NCBI GenBank assembly: GCA_025351165.1
Contig: JANXWK010000005.1
Location: 87,468 to 151,467 of the forward strand
Length of the DNA: 64,000 nucleotides
Direction: 5' to 3'
Source: Hyphomicrobiales bacterium
GTDB taxonomy: Bacteria > Pseudomonadota > Alphaproteobacteria > Rhizobiales > Beijerinckiaceae
Shown: positions 27,291-35,983 of the stretch, piece after piece
Layout: every line of letters begins with the position of its first letter
Numbering within the stretch: position 1 is the stretch's first letter
Made by a program: the position numbers and the translations under genes
The notes under the pieces: generated by a model
Database searches by the model: none
Told to the model about the DNA's origin: nothing
Seen by the model: the letters and a program-made list of their open reading frames with translations, nothing else

Positions 27291-28306
27291 TCCTCGTTAC
27301 AGGCGCAGCAGGTTTTATTGGGTATCATCTCTGTCAAAGACTGCTGACAAATGGCTGCGCTGTTGTTGGCGTAGACAATCTCAATGAATATTATGATGTT
27401 AACCTGAAACATACTCGCCTTGAACGCCTTCAAGCAGAGCCCAAATTCTCATTTCAAAAGCTGGATCTTGCTGACCAAAATGCAACAGCTGACTTGTTTG
27501 CCCATATAAAACCAAGATACGTCATTCATCTGGCGGCCCAGGCTGGTGTTCGACATTCGCTTAGCCACCCATTTGAATACACAGCCAGCAACATAACTGG
27601 ATTTTTGACTGTACTTGAAGGATGCAGGGCTCAAAAGGTTGAGCATCTGGTATATGCCTCTTCAAGTTCAGTCTATGGTGCCAATACACAGCAGCCTTAT
27701 TCAGAGCATCACTCGACCCGTCATCCTGTTTCCCTTTACGCCGCCTCAAAACTCGCCAATGAAGCAATGGCACATAGCTACAGCCATTTATTTGGCTTGC
27801 CAACAACTGGACTGCGCTTTTTTACAGTCTATGGGCCATGGGGCAGGCCTGATATGGCCTACTATTCCTTCACAAAAGCAATTCTTGAAGGTAAACCCAT
27901 TGAAATCTTCAATAATGGTGCCATGAGCCGTGATTTTACGTATATAGATGATGTCGTTGAAGGCATGCTTCGTATTATGGAAAAACCTGCAGAGCCTGAT
28001 CTGGACTGGACTGGCGCCCAACCAGATCCTGCCTCCAGCTCAGCGCCCTACAGATTATACAATATTGGCAATCATCAGCCAGTGTCCCTGCTAACATTTA
28101 TTGAAGCCATTGAAAACGCAACTGGCAAAACCGCTACCAAAATCATGCGCGGCATGCAGGCAGGAGATGTGGTTTCAACAGCTGCTAATGTGGACGATTT
28201 AAAACAGGCTGTTGGTTTTGCCCCCTATACGCCCATAGAAACGGGCATTACCCTTTTTGTGGAGTGGTATAAGGAGTATCACCAGATTTTTAAAAATGAC
28301 TTATAA
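27287..28306 (+). CDS. NAD-dependent epimerase, probable UDP-glucuronate 4-epimerase
   Basis: Short-chain dehydrogenase-type sugar nucleotide epimerase of 339 residues. The Rossmann GAAGFIGYHLCQRLL, the DNLNEYYDVNLK segment typical of UDP-glucuronate 4-epimerases (LpsL/CapI group), the SSSSVYGANT catalytic Ser and the YAASKLANE YxxxK pair are visible, as is the RFFTVYGPWGRPDMA motif. It probably makes UDP-galacturonate for lipopolysaccharide or exopolysaccharide. Start overlaps the asparaginase stop by 4 bases. Its 3' end overlaps the convergent mmcB by 17 bases. Confidence 0.92.
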   Translation: MILVTGAAGFIGYHLCQRLLTNGCAVVGVDNLNEYYDVNLKHTRLERLQAEPKFSFQKLDLADQNATADLFAHIKPRYVIHLAAQAGVRHSLSHPFEYTASNITGFLTVLEGCRAQKVEHLVYASSSSVYGANTQQPYSEHHSTRHPVSLYAASKLANEAMAHSYSHLFGLPTTGLRFFTVYGPWGRPDMAYYSFTKAILEGKPIEIFNNGAMSRDFTYIDDVVEGMLRIMEKPAEPDLDWTGAQPDPASSSAPYRLYNIGNHQPVSLLTFIEAIENATGKTATKIMRGMQAGDVVSTAANVDDLKQAVGFAPYTPIETGITLFVEWYKEYHQIFKNDL

Positions 28307-28742
28307 TCGGATCATATAGGTAGTGCAGTCTGTTGCTTGCCATACGGGCAACCCGAATAAGAATTTCCTTACGCCGCGCAGGTGCAAGCACATGGAGTGG
28401 GGCAGGGCGCAGAATATCTGCCCCATAGCTATCACCTAAAATAAATCCTGTATCCTCTGGGAAAACGGAAGGTGGAACTGTATTGTCCGATGCAAAGAAA
28501 AACTGATCGCAATAAAGCCTGTATTCAGGCCATTTCGTATCACTTCTAAAATCCTGTAAGCTGGATTTCGTTTCTATAATCCATATGTCCCCCTTTGGCC
28601 CAATGCTTAAAATATCAGCCCGTCGCGAAGAGGCCAATACAACTTCTGTCAGTGCGGAGCGGTCAAGACTGCGCAAATAGCGTGAAACCCCACGTGTGAC
28701 ATGTTCGATCGTACGTTGCTCAAGTTTTGAAAGATCAGCCAT
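28290..28742 (-). CDS. mmcB: MmcB family DNA repair protein
   Basis: Small alphaproteobacterial protein of the restriction-endonuclease-like fold, tied to mitomycin C resistance in Caulobacter. The nuclease-like core is visible as RRADILSIGPKGDIWIIETKSS (given here only as the D-x-n-ExK pattern: Asp in RRADIL, Glu and Lys in IIETKSS), followed by WPEYRLYCDQFFFA. I use ATG 28742, giving the usual M-A-D-L start; an in-frame TTG at 28769 is less likely. The gene is convergent with, and overlaps by 17 bases, the epimerase. Confidence 0.88.
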   Translation of the reverse strand: MADLSKLEQRTIEHVTRGVSRYLRSLDRSALTEVVLASSRRADILSIGPKGDIWIIETKSSLQDFRSDTKWPEYRLYCDQFFFASDNTVPPSVFPEDTGFILGDSYGADILRPAPLHVLAPARRKEILIRVARMASNRLHYLYDPIISHF

Positions 28743-28833
28743 TAAACGCGTTCCAGGGCTTGCTGCCAAAAACTGTGAGCGGTTTTTGGCAATAACATGC
28801 GACAGAATAAGAAATTAAAGCGTATTTGTATTT

Positions 28834-30465
28834 TCATGAAAAAGAAACGCGCTTTAAATCGGATAGGATCATTTGGGCTGCTTTTTCTGCAATCATGATG
28901 GTTGGTGAATTGGTATTGCCGGATATGATATTGGGCATAACTGAAGCATCTGCAATCCTCAACCCATGCAAGCCCCGAACAAGCAGACGCTCATCAGTAA
29001 CGGCCATGACATCACTGATTATACCCATTTTTGCTGTTCCAACTGGGTGAAAAATAGTTGTTGCTACATTGCCCGCAGCCTCCACCAGTTCATCATCACG
29101 ACGCAAATGTGCTCCTGGCTTGTATTCTTCTGGGGAAAAACGTTTGAGGGCAGGGGCATCCATAATTCGCCTCACCAGTTTGATGGAGTCTATTGCAACT
29201 TGCCTGTCACCAGCAGTTGATAGGTAATTTGGTTGAATAAGAGGCGGTATTGTGATGTAGGGCGAGCTGATCCGCACGTAGCCACGACTTTCAGGACGTA
29301 AATTGCACACACTTACAGTAATGGCATTAAACACATGCATGGGATCGCCAAATTTTTCCAATGAAAGTGGCTGTACATGAAACTGAACATTTGGAGTCAT
29401 ATAATTTGAGCTGGTTCTCGTAAATGCGCCCAGCTGCGAGGGTGCCATTGTCAGCGGGCCAGTGCGTTTGAATGCATATTCAGCCCCCATTAAAAAGCGG
29501 TTGAACAGCGACTGATATTGGGTATTGAGAGTTTTTACATTTTCAACTTTGTAAATTGGGCGAATTTGAAGATGATCCTGTAAATTAGCCCCAACCCCTG
29601 GCAGATCATGCACCACTGGAATGCCAAGGCTCTGCAAAAATGTGCCATTTCCTACACCAGACAATTGCAGTAGCTTTGGTGTAGCAATAGCGCCAGCGCT
29701 TAAAATCACCTCGTGCTTAACTTTAGCTGTGTGGTGAATGCCGTCTTTGAAAAAGGAGATACCAATAGCCCGCTTGCCTTCAAACAGAATTTTTTCGGCT
29801 TCAGCTCCCGTTATTAATGTAAGATTTTGGCGATGCAGAACTGGCTTTAAAAAGCCCCGCGCCGAGCTCCAGCGCCGGCCATTTTTCTGGTTGACCTGAA
29901 AATAACTTATGCCTTCATTGTCACCTGTATTGAAATCCCTCGTGCGTGGAATACCACTTTGTTCAGCTGCATCTGTAAAGGCATCCAGTATATCCCAGCG
30001 CATACGGGCCTGATCAACGCGCCATTCTTTTCCAGCATTGTGATGATCGTTTTTGCCGCCATAATGGTCTTCATGCTGCAAGAAAAAGGGTTTAACATCA
30101 TCCCAGCCCCAGCCTTTGAGACCTGAATTCTGCCAGCCATCATAATCAGCCTTCTGCCCACGCATATAGATCATGGCATTGATTGCGCTTGATCCCCCAA
30201 CAACCTTACCACGTGGATAATTTAGACTGCGGCCATTCAGGCCAGGAACAGGCTCCGTTTTGAAGAGCCAATCTGCGCGGGGATTGCCAATCGCAAACAG
30301 GTAACCAACAGGAATGTGAAACCATATCCAGTTGTCTTTACCACCAGCTTCCAATACGAGAACTTGATTCTGTGGATTTTCCGATAGGCGGTTTGCCAGC
30401 ACACATCCAGCAGACCCAGCCCCTACAATAATATAGTCATAGACGCTAGCCGACAACTCGCCCAT
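28834..30465 (-). CDS. GMC-family FAD oxidoreductase (choline/alcohol dehydrogenase-like)
   Basis: A 543-residue flavoenzyme of the glucose-methanol-choline family. FAD-binding IIVGAGSAGCVLANRLSE at the N-terminus, NYPRGKVVGGSSAINAMIY (GMC signature 1), SAGAIATPKLLQLSGVG (signature 2), and the C-terminal catalytic His in FHPVGTAKMG are all present. Closest by motif to BetA and alkane-pathway alcohol dehydrogenases (AlkJ). No betaine aldehyde dehydrogenase or betI is adjacent. It starts 4 bases after the RND pump stop, so it is the last gene of the efflux operon; the substrate is unknown. Confidence 0.9.
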   Translation of the reverse strand: MGELSASVYDYIIVGAGSAGCVLANRLSENPQNQVLVLEAGGKDNWIWFHIPVGYLFAIGNPRADWLFKTEPVPGLNGRSLNYPRGKVVGGSSAINAMIYMRGQKADYDGWQNSGLKGWGWDDVKPFFLQHEDHYGGKNDHHNAGKEWRVDQARMRWDILDAFTDAAEQSGIPRTRDFNTGDNEGISYFQVNQKNGRRWSSARGFLKPVLHRQNLTLITGAEAEKILFEGKRAIGISFFKDGIHHTAKVKHEVILSAGAIATPKLLQLSGVGNGTFLQSLGIPVVHDLPGVGANLQDHLQIRPIYKVENVKTLNTQYQSLFNRFLMGAEYAFKRTGPLTMAPSQLGAFTRTSSNYMTPNVQFHVQPLSLEKFGDPMHVFNAITVSVCNLRPESRGYVRISSPYITIPPLIQPNYLSTAGDRQVAIDSIKLVRRIMDAPALKRFSPEEYKPGAHLRRDDELVEAAGNVATTIFHPVGTAKMGIISDVMAVTDERLLVRGLHGLRIADASVMPNIISGNTNSPTIMIAEKAAQMILSDLKRVSFS

Positions 30466-30469
30466 TTTT

Positions 30470-33400
30470 TTACTCAGCAGCCAAGCGATGTTGAGGAACA
30501 GATATTATTTTAGGATCTTGAAGCTCTAAACCTTTACCATCACTTTTCATACGCCCTCTGAACCAGAATGCATAGAGCGCTGGTAAAAACAGCAATGTCA
30601 AAAATGTTGCAGCAAAAAGTCCACCCATGATTGTATAGGCCATTGGCCCCCAGAATGCTGATCCCGTCAACGGCACCATGGCAAAAATGGCAGCAAGGGC
30701 TGTTAAGATAACGGGGCGTGAACGGCGTACAGTCGCCTCAATAATGGCTTCATGCATTGGGGCGCCTGCATCCAGATCATGGTCAATCTGGTCAACCAGA
30801 ATAACAGCATTGCGCATGATCATGCCAGCCAGTGCAATCAGCCCAAGCAGCGCTACGAACCCGAAGGGTTGGTTAGACAGGTTAAGTGCAAGCGATGCTC
30901 CGATTATGCCAAGCGGCGCTGTTAAAAATACAAGCGTTAACTTGGCAAAGCTCTGAAGCTGGATCATCAGTAATACCAGCATGGTAATCAGCATGATTGG
31001 AAAAACAGCTGCCAGTGAATCATTGCCTTTGGCAGATTCTTCAATGGAGCCACCTGTTTCTATGCGGTAGCCATTTGGCATTTTATCCTGCACAGATTTG
31101 AGATCTGGCAGAATTTGTGCCGTTACATCTGGGGGTTGCACGCCATCAATTACATCAGCTCGGGCAGTAATGGCCATATCACGGTTGCGCCGCCACAAAA
31201 TAGGTTCTTCATGCTCATAAACAATGTTTCCAACTTGGGAAAGGGGCACTGCAATACCGTTACGTGATGTAACGGTCAGATCGCCAATCCGGTCAAGGCT
31301 TAGACGTTCACTTGCAATAGCGCGTGCAACAACCTGCACCTGTTCAGTGCCATCGCGCACCACGGTAATAGGTGCACCTGATAATAATGTCTGCATGGTC
31401 TGGGCAATGGATTGCGGTTCCAATCCTAAAAGCCGCGCACGTTCTTGGTCAATGACAAGACGTACTGACGGAGTCTGCTCATTCCAGTCAAGATGCGGAT
31501 CAACTACATTCTTGTTTTGGCGCATGATATCACGCACCTGCCCAGCGTATTCACGCACCTTTGCAGGCTCTGGCCCCACAATTCGAAATTGTACTGGAAA
31601 TCCAACGGGAGGTCCAAAATTGAAACGATCCACCCGCACACGCGCTTCAGACAGTGCCCCATTGGCGACGGCCTTTTCAAGACGTTCTTTAATGCGTTCA
31701 CGTGCCGCAGCATTTTTTGATAAAATGACAATCTGCGCGAAAGCCTCATTAGGCAAAATAAGGTTCAGACCTAGCCAGAAGCGGGGTGATCCTTGCCCGA
31801 TATAACTTGTGTAATGCACGAGGTCAGGGTCGTTTTTAAGAAGGCTTTCAGCTTTTCGAGTTGTTTTCTCTGTAGTACCGATCGCAGTGCCCTCTGGCAT
31901 GCGCATTTCAAAAAATAGCTCAGGGCGCTCTGATAATGGGAAAAATTGCTGCTGTACATGACCAAAGCCAATAATAGATGCGATAAAAACCCCAATTGTT
32001 GCCAAAATAACTTTAATACGATGATCTACACACCACGTAATAATACTGCGTAAACGCCTGTAGATTTTAGTGTTATAGAGTGCATTGTGATCAGCATGGG
32101 CTTTACCGTTTTTCACAAAATCTGGCAGTAGTTTCACACCAAGATAGGGTGTAAAAATTACAGCAACAAACCAGGATGTAACGAGTGCAATAGCGACCAC
32201 CCAGAAAATGCCACCTGCATATTCACCCACACTAGACTGGGCAAAACCAACTGGTACAAAGCCAGCAGCTGTAACAAGTGTTCCTGTAAGCATTGGAAAA
32301 GCTGTTGATTCCCAGGCAAACTCAGCCGCTTTCAAACGATCCCAGCCTGCCTCCATTTTTACAACCATCATCTCCACAGCAATGATGGCGTCATCCACCA
32401 AAAGCCCAAGTGCAATGATAAGAGCGCCCAAAGTTATACGATGAAGGTCAATGCCCATGATATTCATGACAATGAACACTGCCGCTAGCACCAATGGTAC
32501 AGAGAGCGCAACAACAATACCAGTGCGCCAGCCAAGCGAGACGAAGCTTACAAAAAGTACAATTGCCAATGCCTCCATAAAGGATTTCAAAAACTCACCA
32601 ACAGCTGATTGCACAACTTTTGGTTGGTCGGCTATGCGCTCAAGATCTATTCCAACTGGCAAATTTTTTGTAAATTCAGCTGTGGCCTTATCAAGGGCCT
32701 CCCCAAGGATCAGAATGTTGGCACCTTTTTGCATGACAATTCCAATGCCAAGCGCAACCTTACCATCATTATGGATAATGAATTGTGGTGGGTCTTCAAA
32801 GCCACGCGTCACAGTTGCAATGTCACCAAGCCTGAATGTTTTGCCATTGGCTTCGACAGGCGTTTCAGCTACCGCCTTTTCACCAGTCAAAGCCCCGCTG
32901 ATGCGCAAAGGTACACGTTGTGCGCTTGTATCAATAATGCCTGCTGGAATAAGCGCATTTTGTTTGGCGAGGCTGTCAAACAAAGCTTGAGGTGCAATGC
33001 CAAGTGTTGCAAGTTTTGTATGACTGAACTCTAAGTATATGCGCTCTGCCTGTGTACCATATATATTGACTTTCACAACATTAGGCACATGCAGCAAGGC
33101 AAGCTTCATGTCTTCCGCAAGGCGCTTCATTTGCGCATAACTTGCGCCCTCTGCACTCAGCATGTAAAGTACGGAGTCAACATCGCCAAATTCATCATTC
33201 ACATTAGGGCCTATGAGTCCTGCGGGCAGCTCTGGTTTAAGATCGCCAAGTTTTTTTCGAAGCTGATAAAACAGTTCCGGCACCTGCTTGGCGGGGGTTG
33301 AATCCTTAAACTCTATCTGGGTTGCACTGAACCCTGGCTTTGTATAGGTTTGAGCCTTGTTGAAATACGGAAGTTCCTGAAGTTTTTTCTCAATACGGTC

Positions 33401-33601
33401 GCTTACCTGATTCTGCATTTCAAGCGCAGTTGCCCCAGGCCAGATGGCGGTGACAACACCAACCTTGATGGTAAAATTTGGATCCTCAGCGCGTCCAAGT
33501 TTTTCATAGGAAAATATGCCACCAACTGTTATGGCAATAATTAAAAACAGTACAAGTGTCTGGTGTGTGACGGCCCAATGAGAAAGGTTAAAATTTTTCA
33601 T
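30470..33601 (-). CDS. RND-family efflux transporter permease
   Basis: Inner-membrane proton-driven pump of the AcrB/HAE1 superfamily, 1043 residues: two six-helix halves, each with a large periplasmic loop. Features: N-terminal helix VLFLIIAITVGGIFSYEKLG, porter sequences with DSVLYMLSAEG, the TM4 proton-relay GLLVDDAIIAVEMMV, and the second-half GLIALAGMIMRNAVILVDQI. It resembles the TriC/VexF-like single-gene pumps with a long first helix. The adaptor is directly upstream (28 bases); no TolC-type outer membrane channel is encoded nearby, so a channel made elsewhere is needed. Confidence 0.94.
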   Translation of the reverse strand: MKNFNLSHWAVTHQTLVLFLIIAITVGGIFSYEKLGRAEDPNFTIKVGVVTAIWPGATALEMQNQVSDRIEKKLQELPYFNKAQTYTKPGFSATQIEFKDSTPAKQVPELFYQLRKKLGDLKPELPAGLIGPNVNDEFGDVDSVLYMLSAEGASYAQMKRLAEDMKLALLHVPNVVKVNIYGTQAERIYLEFSHTKLATLGIAPQALFDSLAKQNALIPAGIIDTSAQRVPLRISGALTGEKAVAETPVEANGKTFRLGDIATVTRGFEDPPQFIIHNDGKVALGIGIVMQKGANILILGEALDKATAEFTKNLPVGIDLERIADQPKVVQSAVGEFLKSFMEALAIVLFVSFVSLGWRTGIVVALSVPLVLAAVFIVMNIMGIDLHRITLGALIIALGLLVDDAIIAVEMMVVKMEAGWDRLKAAEFAWESTAFPMLTGTLVTAAGFVPVGFAQSSVGEYAGGIFWVVAIALVTSWFVAVIFTPYLGVKLLPDFVKNGKAHADHNALYNTKIYRRLRSIITWCVDHRIKVILATIGVFIASIIGFGHVQQQFFPLSERPELFFEMRMPEGTAIGTTEKTTRKAESLLKNDPDLVHYTSYIGQGSPRFWLGLNLILPNEAFAQIVILSKNAAARERIKERLEKAVANGALSEARVRVDRFNFGPPVGFPVQFRIVGPEPAKVREYAGQVRDIMRQNKNVVDPHLDWNEQTPSVRLVIDQERARLLGLEPQSIAQTMQTLLSGAPITVVRDGTEQVQVVARAIASERLSLDRIGDLTVTSRNGIAVPLSQVGNIVYEHEEPILWRRNRDMAITARADVIDGVQPPDVTAQILPDLKSVQDKMPNGYRIETGGSIEESAKGNDSLAAVFPIMLITMLVLLMIQLQSFAKLTLVFLTAPLGIIGASLALNLSNQPFGFVALLGLIALAGMIMRNAVILVDQIDHDLDAGAPMHEAIIEATVRRSRPVILTALAAIFAMVPLTGSAFWGPMAYTIMGGLFAATFLTLLFLPALYAFWFRGRMKSDGKGLELQDPKIISVPQHRLAAE

Positions 33602-33629
33602 GAATTAGGCCCTGATTAAAATGGATAGT

Positions 33630-34772
33630 TTAAAACACATTCGCAACAATTCGCACTTTTTGCCCTGCATCAAGCTTTTGAACACCAAGCGTTACAACCA
33701 TTTCACCATCATCCACACCAGATTTTATAAGTGCATTTTGTGCATCATACCCAGCAACAACGACAGGTTTAAGGCTCAAGGCGCCTGTTTTTGTATCTAT
33801 TACCCAGAGCGATGTACCCTTGCCATCATTAAATAGGCTGGAAAGCGGCAGGCGTGCAAACTTTTCTGTATCAGCATCACTCAGTGTAAGTGTAGCAGTC
33901 ATTCCTATTTCAGCTTTGCTAATTTCAGTCTTGTCAATTTCAGTTTTAATTGTCTCAACTTTTTTCGGTTGTTCATCAATAAGCGTAAATTTTGCCTGAT
34001 ATGTGCGGGTAGAACTATCAGCAGAAGGAGACAGCTCCCGAAGTTTTGCACCAAAACGTCGCTCACCTCTATTCCACAAGCTAATGCTTGCACTGGATTT
34101 GGCAACGGTTTCCACCATAGCTTCTGGTATGGCAACAACAACCTCACGCGCACCAGATTGTGCAACACGGATGGCTGGCGCCCCAGCTGCCACAATTTGC
34201 CCTGCTTCAATCATGGTGGATGTTACCACACCATCAGAATCTGCCAAAAGAATAGCGTAACCAAGTGTATTATTGGCAAGCGATACGGCCTGCTTTGCCC
34301 TCAGCATACGTCCATTTGCCTCATCAGATACAGCTTTTAAACGATCAAGATCAGCAGCAGTGGTCCAACCTTGCTTACGTAAAATTACGCCACGATTATA
34401 GGCAGCATTAGCCTGCCTCTGGCTGCTTAGCGCAGAATCCAGCTCTGCATCTGCCTGCTGGCGCTGAAGGTAGAGATCACTGGCATCAAGTTCTGCAAGC
34501 TCCTGTCCAGCTTTAACCCTATCGCCCACCTGAACAGCACGTTTTTCAACTTTGCCGCTAACCCTGAACCCAAGGTCGCTTTCCACGCGCGGGCGCACGA
34601 CGCCAACAAAACTGCGGACTGTATTTTTTGGCTCATATTTTACGGCCATCGCCATAACAGGGCGTGGGGCTAATCCAGCATCCGTAGCTTTTTTTTCATT
34701 ACAGCCAGAGATGCCCGCAATCAATACCAATGATATAAGAGCAGAAGGTATAAAAGAATACGTTGTTTTCAT
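33630..34772 (-). CDS. RND efflux periplasmic adaptor lipoprotein
   Basis: Membrane fusion protein that links the RND pump to an outer-membrane channel. Signal peptide with lipobox GISGC (Cys24); first beta-barrel/lipoyl half (RVESDLGFRVSGKVEKRAVQ), an alpha-helical hairpin (about 95-160) and the second lipoyl half (LLADSDGVVTSTMIEAGQIV). I start at ATG 34772, with AGGA about 9 bases upstream; the open frame to 34802 would place residues before the signal peptide. First gene of the adaptor-pump-GMC operon. No local regulator is evident. Confidence 0.92.
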   Translation of the reverse strand: MKTTYSFIPSALISLVLIAGISGCNEKKATDAGLAPRPVMAMAVKYEPKNTVRSFVGVVRPRVESDLGFRVSGKVEKRAVQVGDRVKAGQELAELDASDLYLQRQQADAELDSALSSQRQANAAYNRGVILRKQGWTTAADLDRLKAVSDEANGRMLRAKQAVSLANNTLGYAILLADSDGVVTSTMIEAGQIVAAGAPAIRVAQSGAREVVVAIPEAMVETVAKSSASISLWNRGERRFGAKLRELSPSADSSTRTYQAKFTLIDEQPKKVETIKTEIDKTEISKAEIGMTATLTLSDADTEKFARLPLSSLFNDGKGTSLWVIDTKTGALSLKPVVVAGYDAQNALIKSGVDDGEMVVTLGVQKLDAGQKVRIVANVF

Positions 34773-34912
34773 TATTTGGGTCCTGCAACAGGCTTTGTAC
34801 AAACCATGTGTAACTCTTTATCATCTCAAATGCTTTACGTCACGCTGCATAATAGTTAACAAAACAATTGGTTTCGAAGTTAACTATCACTTAAAAAGAC
34901 ACTTTTCAAATT

Positions 34913-34943
34913 CGTAAGCTTCGTGTAAGGTTTGTGTAAGGTT
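34913..34943 (+). promoter_or_regulatory. Triple direct repeat, 11-bp period (putative OmpR/PmrA-type site)
   Basis: Half-sites CGTAAGCTT (34913), TGTAAGGTT (34924) and TGTAAGGTT (34935) follow one another every 11 bases, 70 bases before the Ser/Asn-rich gene. The last runs into TTGATA, a -35-like hexamer, with TAAGAT 18 bases on. The GTAAGGTT-N3-GTAAGGTT core resembles the TTAAGGTT-N3-TTAAGGTT box known for E. coli BasR/PmrA. Confidence 0.7.
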
Positions 34944-35013
34944 GATATAAATTGTTTCAACGAACTAAGATAAAAACGTAAAGCAAACAGTCACAAATGC
35001 GCAGGAGCAGACA

Positions 35014-35619
35014 ATGGCAATATCGGGCGATGTAAAAAATAACAACATAGGCCAGCCCGCCCAACCTAGCCGTGGCAATGGCTCTGATAACTCTGTTGCA
35101 TCGCAGACAAAATTCGCCGCTAGTACAAGCGCTAAACAAATAGCCTTAACGTCAAGTCCAGAAAATTCTAGGACTGCATCAGCAAATCAATCTTCAAGTT
35201 CCAGTAAATCATCCAAATCAGATAGTAATTCTGTTTTAGCTAATGCATCTTCTACTTTTCAGGAAACAGAGAAAACTATACTGTCAAAGAATAATAGGCA
35301 GGAAAAAGACGATCAGAATGGCAATAGGGGCAGTTCAAACGTAGAAAATACGTCAGGAATGTCAAAAGCAGAGATGCGTAGTCTTGATTTGGCAAATGAC
35401 AGAGTCGCTGCAGCTGCAATGATTAGATACAGAACTGGTGTTTCTTTAGAGCAGGCAATGAAAATTGTGAATCAAAATAAAGAGCGCCTGAAAGAGTTCT
35501 TCTATATTGTAACGCGTATGCCAGATAGAACAAAAAGAATGCTGTACATGGCTCGTACACGTCAAAATCCTAACGTCAGACGTGTAAACGAGATGTTTCC
35601 ACCAATACACGCTGTATAG
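35014..35619 (+). CDS. Ser/Asn-rich orphan protein, putative secreted/effector-like
   Basis: A 201-residue protein I do not recognise. Residues 1-120 are disordered and very rich in Ser, Asn, Lys and Thr (for example SSSSSKSSKSDSNSV), with no signal peptide, no cysteine and no membrane segment. Residues 125-201 look folded, helical and basic: RSLDLANDRVAAAAMIRY, SLEQAMKIVNQNKERLKEFF, then an Arg-rich end. Such a Ser-rich leader followed by a helical domain is seen in many type III effectors, but this is only suggestive. ATG 35014 follows CAGGAGC by 9 bases. Upstream lies the triple direct repeat, downstream a likely terminator, so it is a single-gene unit. Confidence 0.75.
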   Translation: MAISGDVKNNNIGQPAQPSRGNGSDNSVASQTKFAASTSAKQIALTSSPENSRTASANQSSSSSKSSKSDSNSVLANASSTFQETEKTILSKNNRQEKDDQNGNRGSSNVENTSGMSKAEMRSLDLANDRVAAAAMIRYRTGVSLEQAMKIVNQNKERLKEFFYIVTRMPDRTKRMLYMARTRQNPNVRRVNEMFPPIHAV

Positions 35620-35645
35620 TTTTTCAATCTAACAAAAAAATACTT

Positions 35646-35682
35646 AAAACATGCTTTAGTGCAAACCCTTCTGCATGTTTTT
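35646..35682 (+). terminator. Probable terminator of the Ser/Asn-rich gene
   Basis: AAAACATGC pairs with GCATGTTTT over an 18-base loop, followed by a run of Ts merging with the stem (TTTTT). The stem is perfect over 9 bases and lies 26 bases after the stop; the long loop lowers confidence. Confidence 0.55.
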
Positions 35683-35848
35683 AACTCATTTACTTTTTCA
35701 TAAAAATAAAATCAAAAAGGTATTTTTGTTACGATAATCAACTTAACTGTTATTTATCAAATACTTAAATATTAAGCAGATTGTTTTTTAAATCCCATGA
35801 TTAACCAACCATAAAAAAAATACATAAAATATGAAAATAATTACGAAA

Positions 35849-35879
35849 AGTAAGAATCTTGTAAGGTTCATGTAAGGTT
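35849..35879 (+). promoter_or_regulatory. Triple direct repeat, 11-bp period, upstream of the DUF1521-like gene
   Basis: AGTAAGAAT (35849), TGTAAGGTT (35860) and TGTAAGGTT (35871), each 11 bases apart, the same register as at 34913-34943. The last half-site is followed by GACA and, 12 bases later, TAGAAT, the spacing expected when an OmpR-class activator replaces the -35 contact. The site ends 104 bases before the ATG. Confidence 0.7.
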
Positions 35880-35946
35880 GACATGTTTTACTAGAATCAA
35901 GCGGGCAGAAAAGCCCAGCGACTACGGGCTAAGCAAAAAAGCAAAT

Positions 35947-35972
35947 AGGCAAGCTAAACAGGCAAGCTAAAC
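35947..35972 (+). repeat. Two tandem 13-bp leader repeats before the DUF1521-like gene
   Basis: AGGCAAGCTAAAC occurs twice in a row and is followed directly by AGGAGAGT, the ribosome-binding site, whose first bases continue the repeat (a partial third copy). Because each copy starts AGG, the duplication may have arisen from the Shine-Dalgarno region. Confidence 0.85.
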
Positions 35973-35983
35973 AGGAGAGTAAA

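Larger units (their letters stand above)
35620..35983. other. 364-bp spacer between the two orphan genes
   Basis: Very AT-rich and without coding potential. It holds, in order, the probable terminator of the upstream gene, an AT-rich tract (35690-35850), the triple direct repeat (35849-35879), a possible -10 TAGAAT (35892-35897), a small hairpin around GGGC/GCCC, and two copies of a 13-base leader repeat before the ribosome-binding site. Confidence 0.6.

Noticed and set aside
31224..31805. 193-codon plus-strand frame inside the RND pump gene
   Set aside because: Antisense shadow; Arg/Ser/Thr-rich without motifs, while the pump frame is continuous and conserved.
34913..34943. Interpretation of the TGTAAGGTT repeat as a PhoB Pho box
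   Set aside because: The period is right but the half-site sequence (TGTAAGGTT) is unlike the rhizobial CTGTCAT, so another OmpR-class regulator is more likely.
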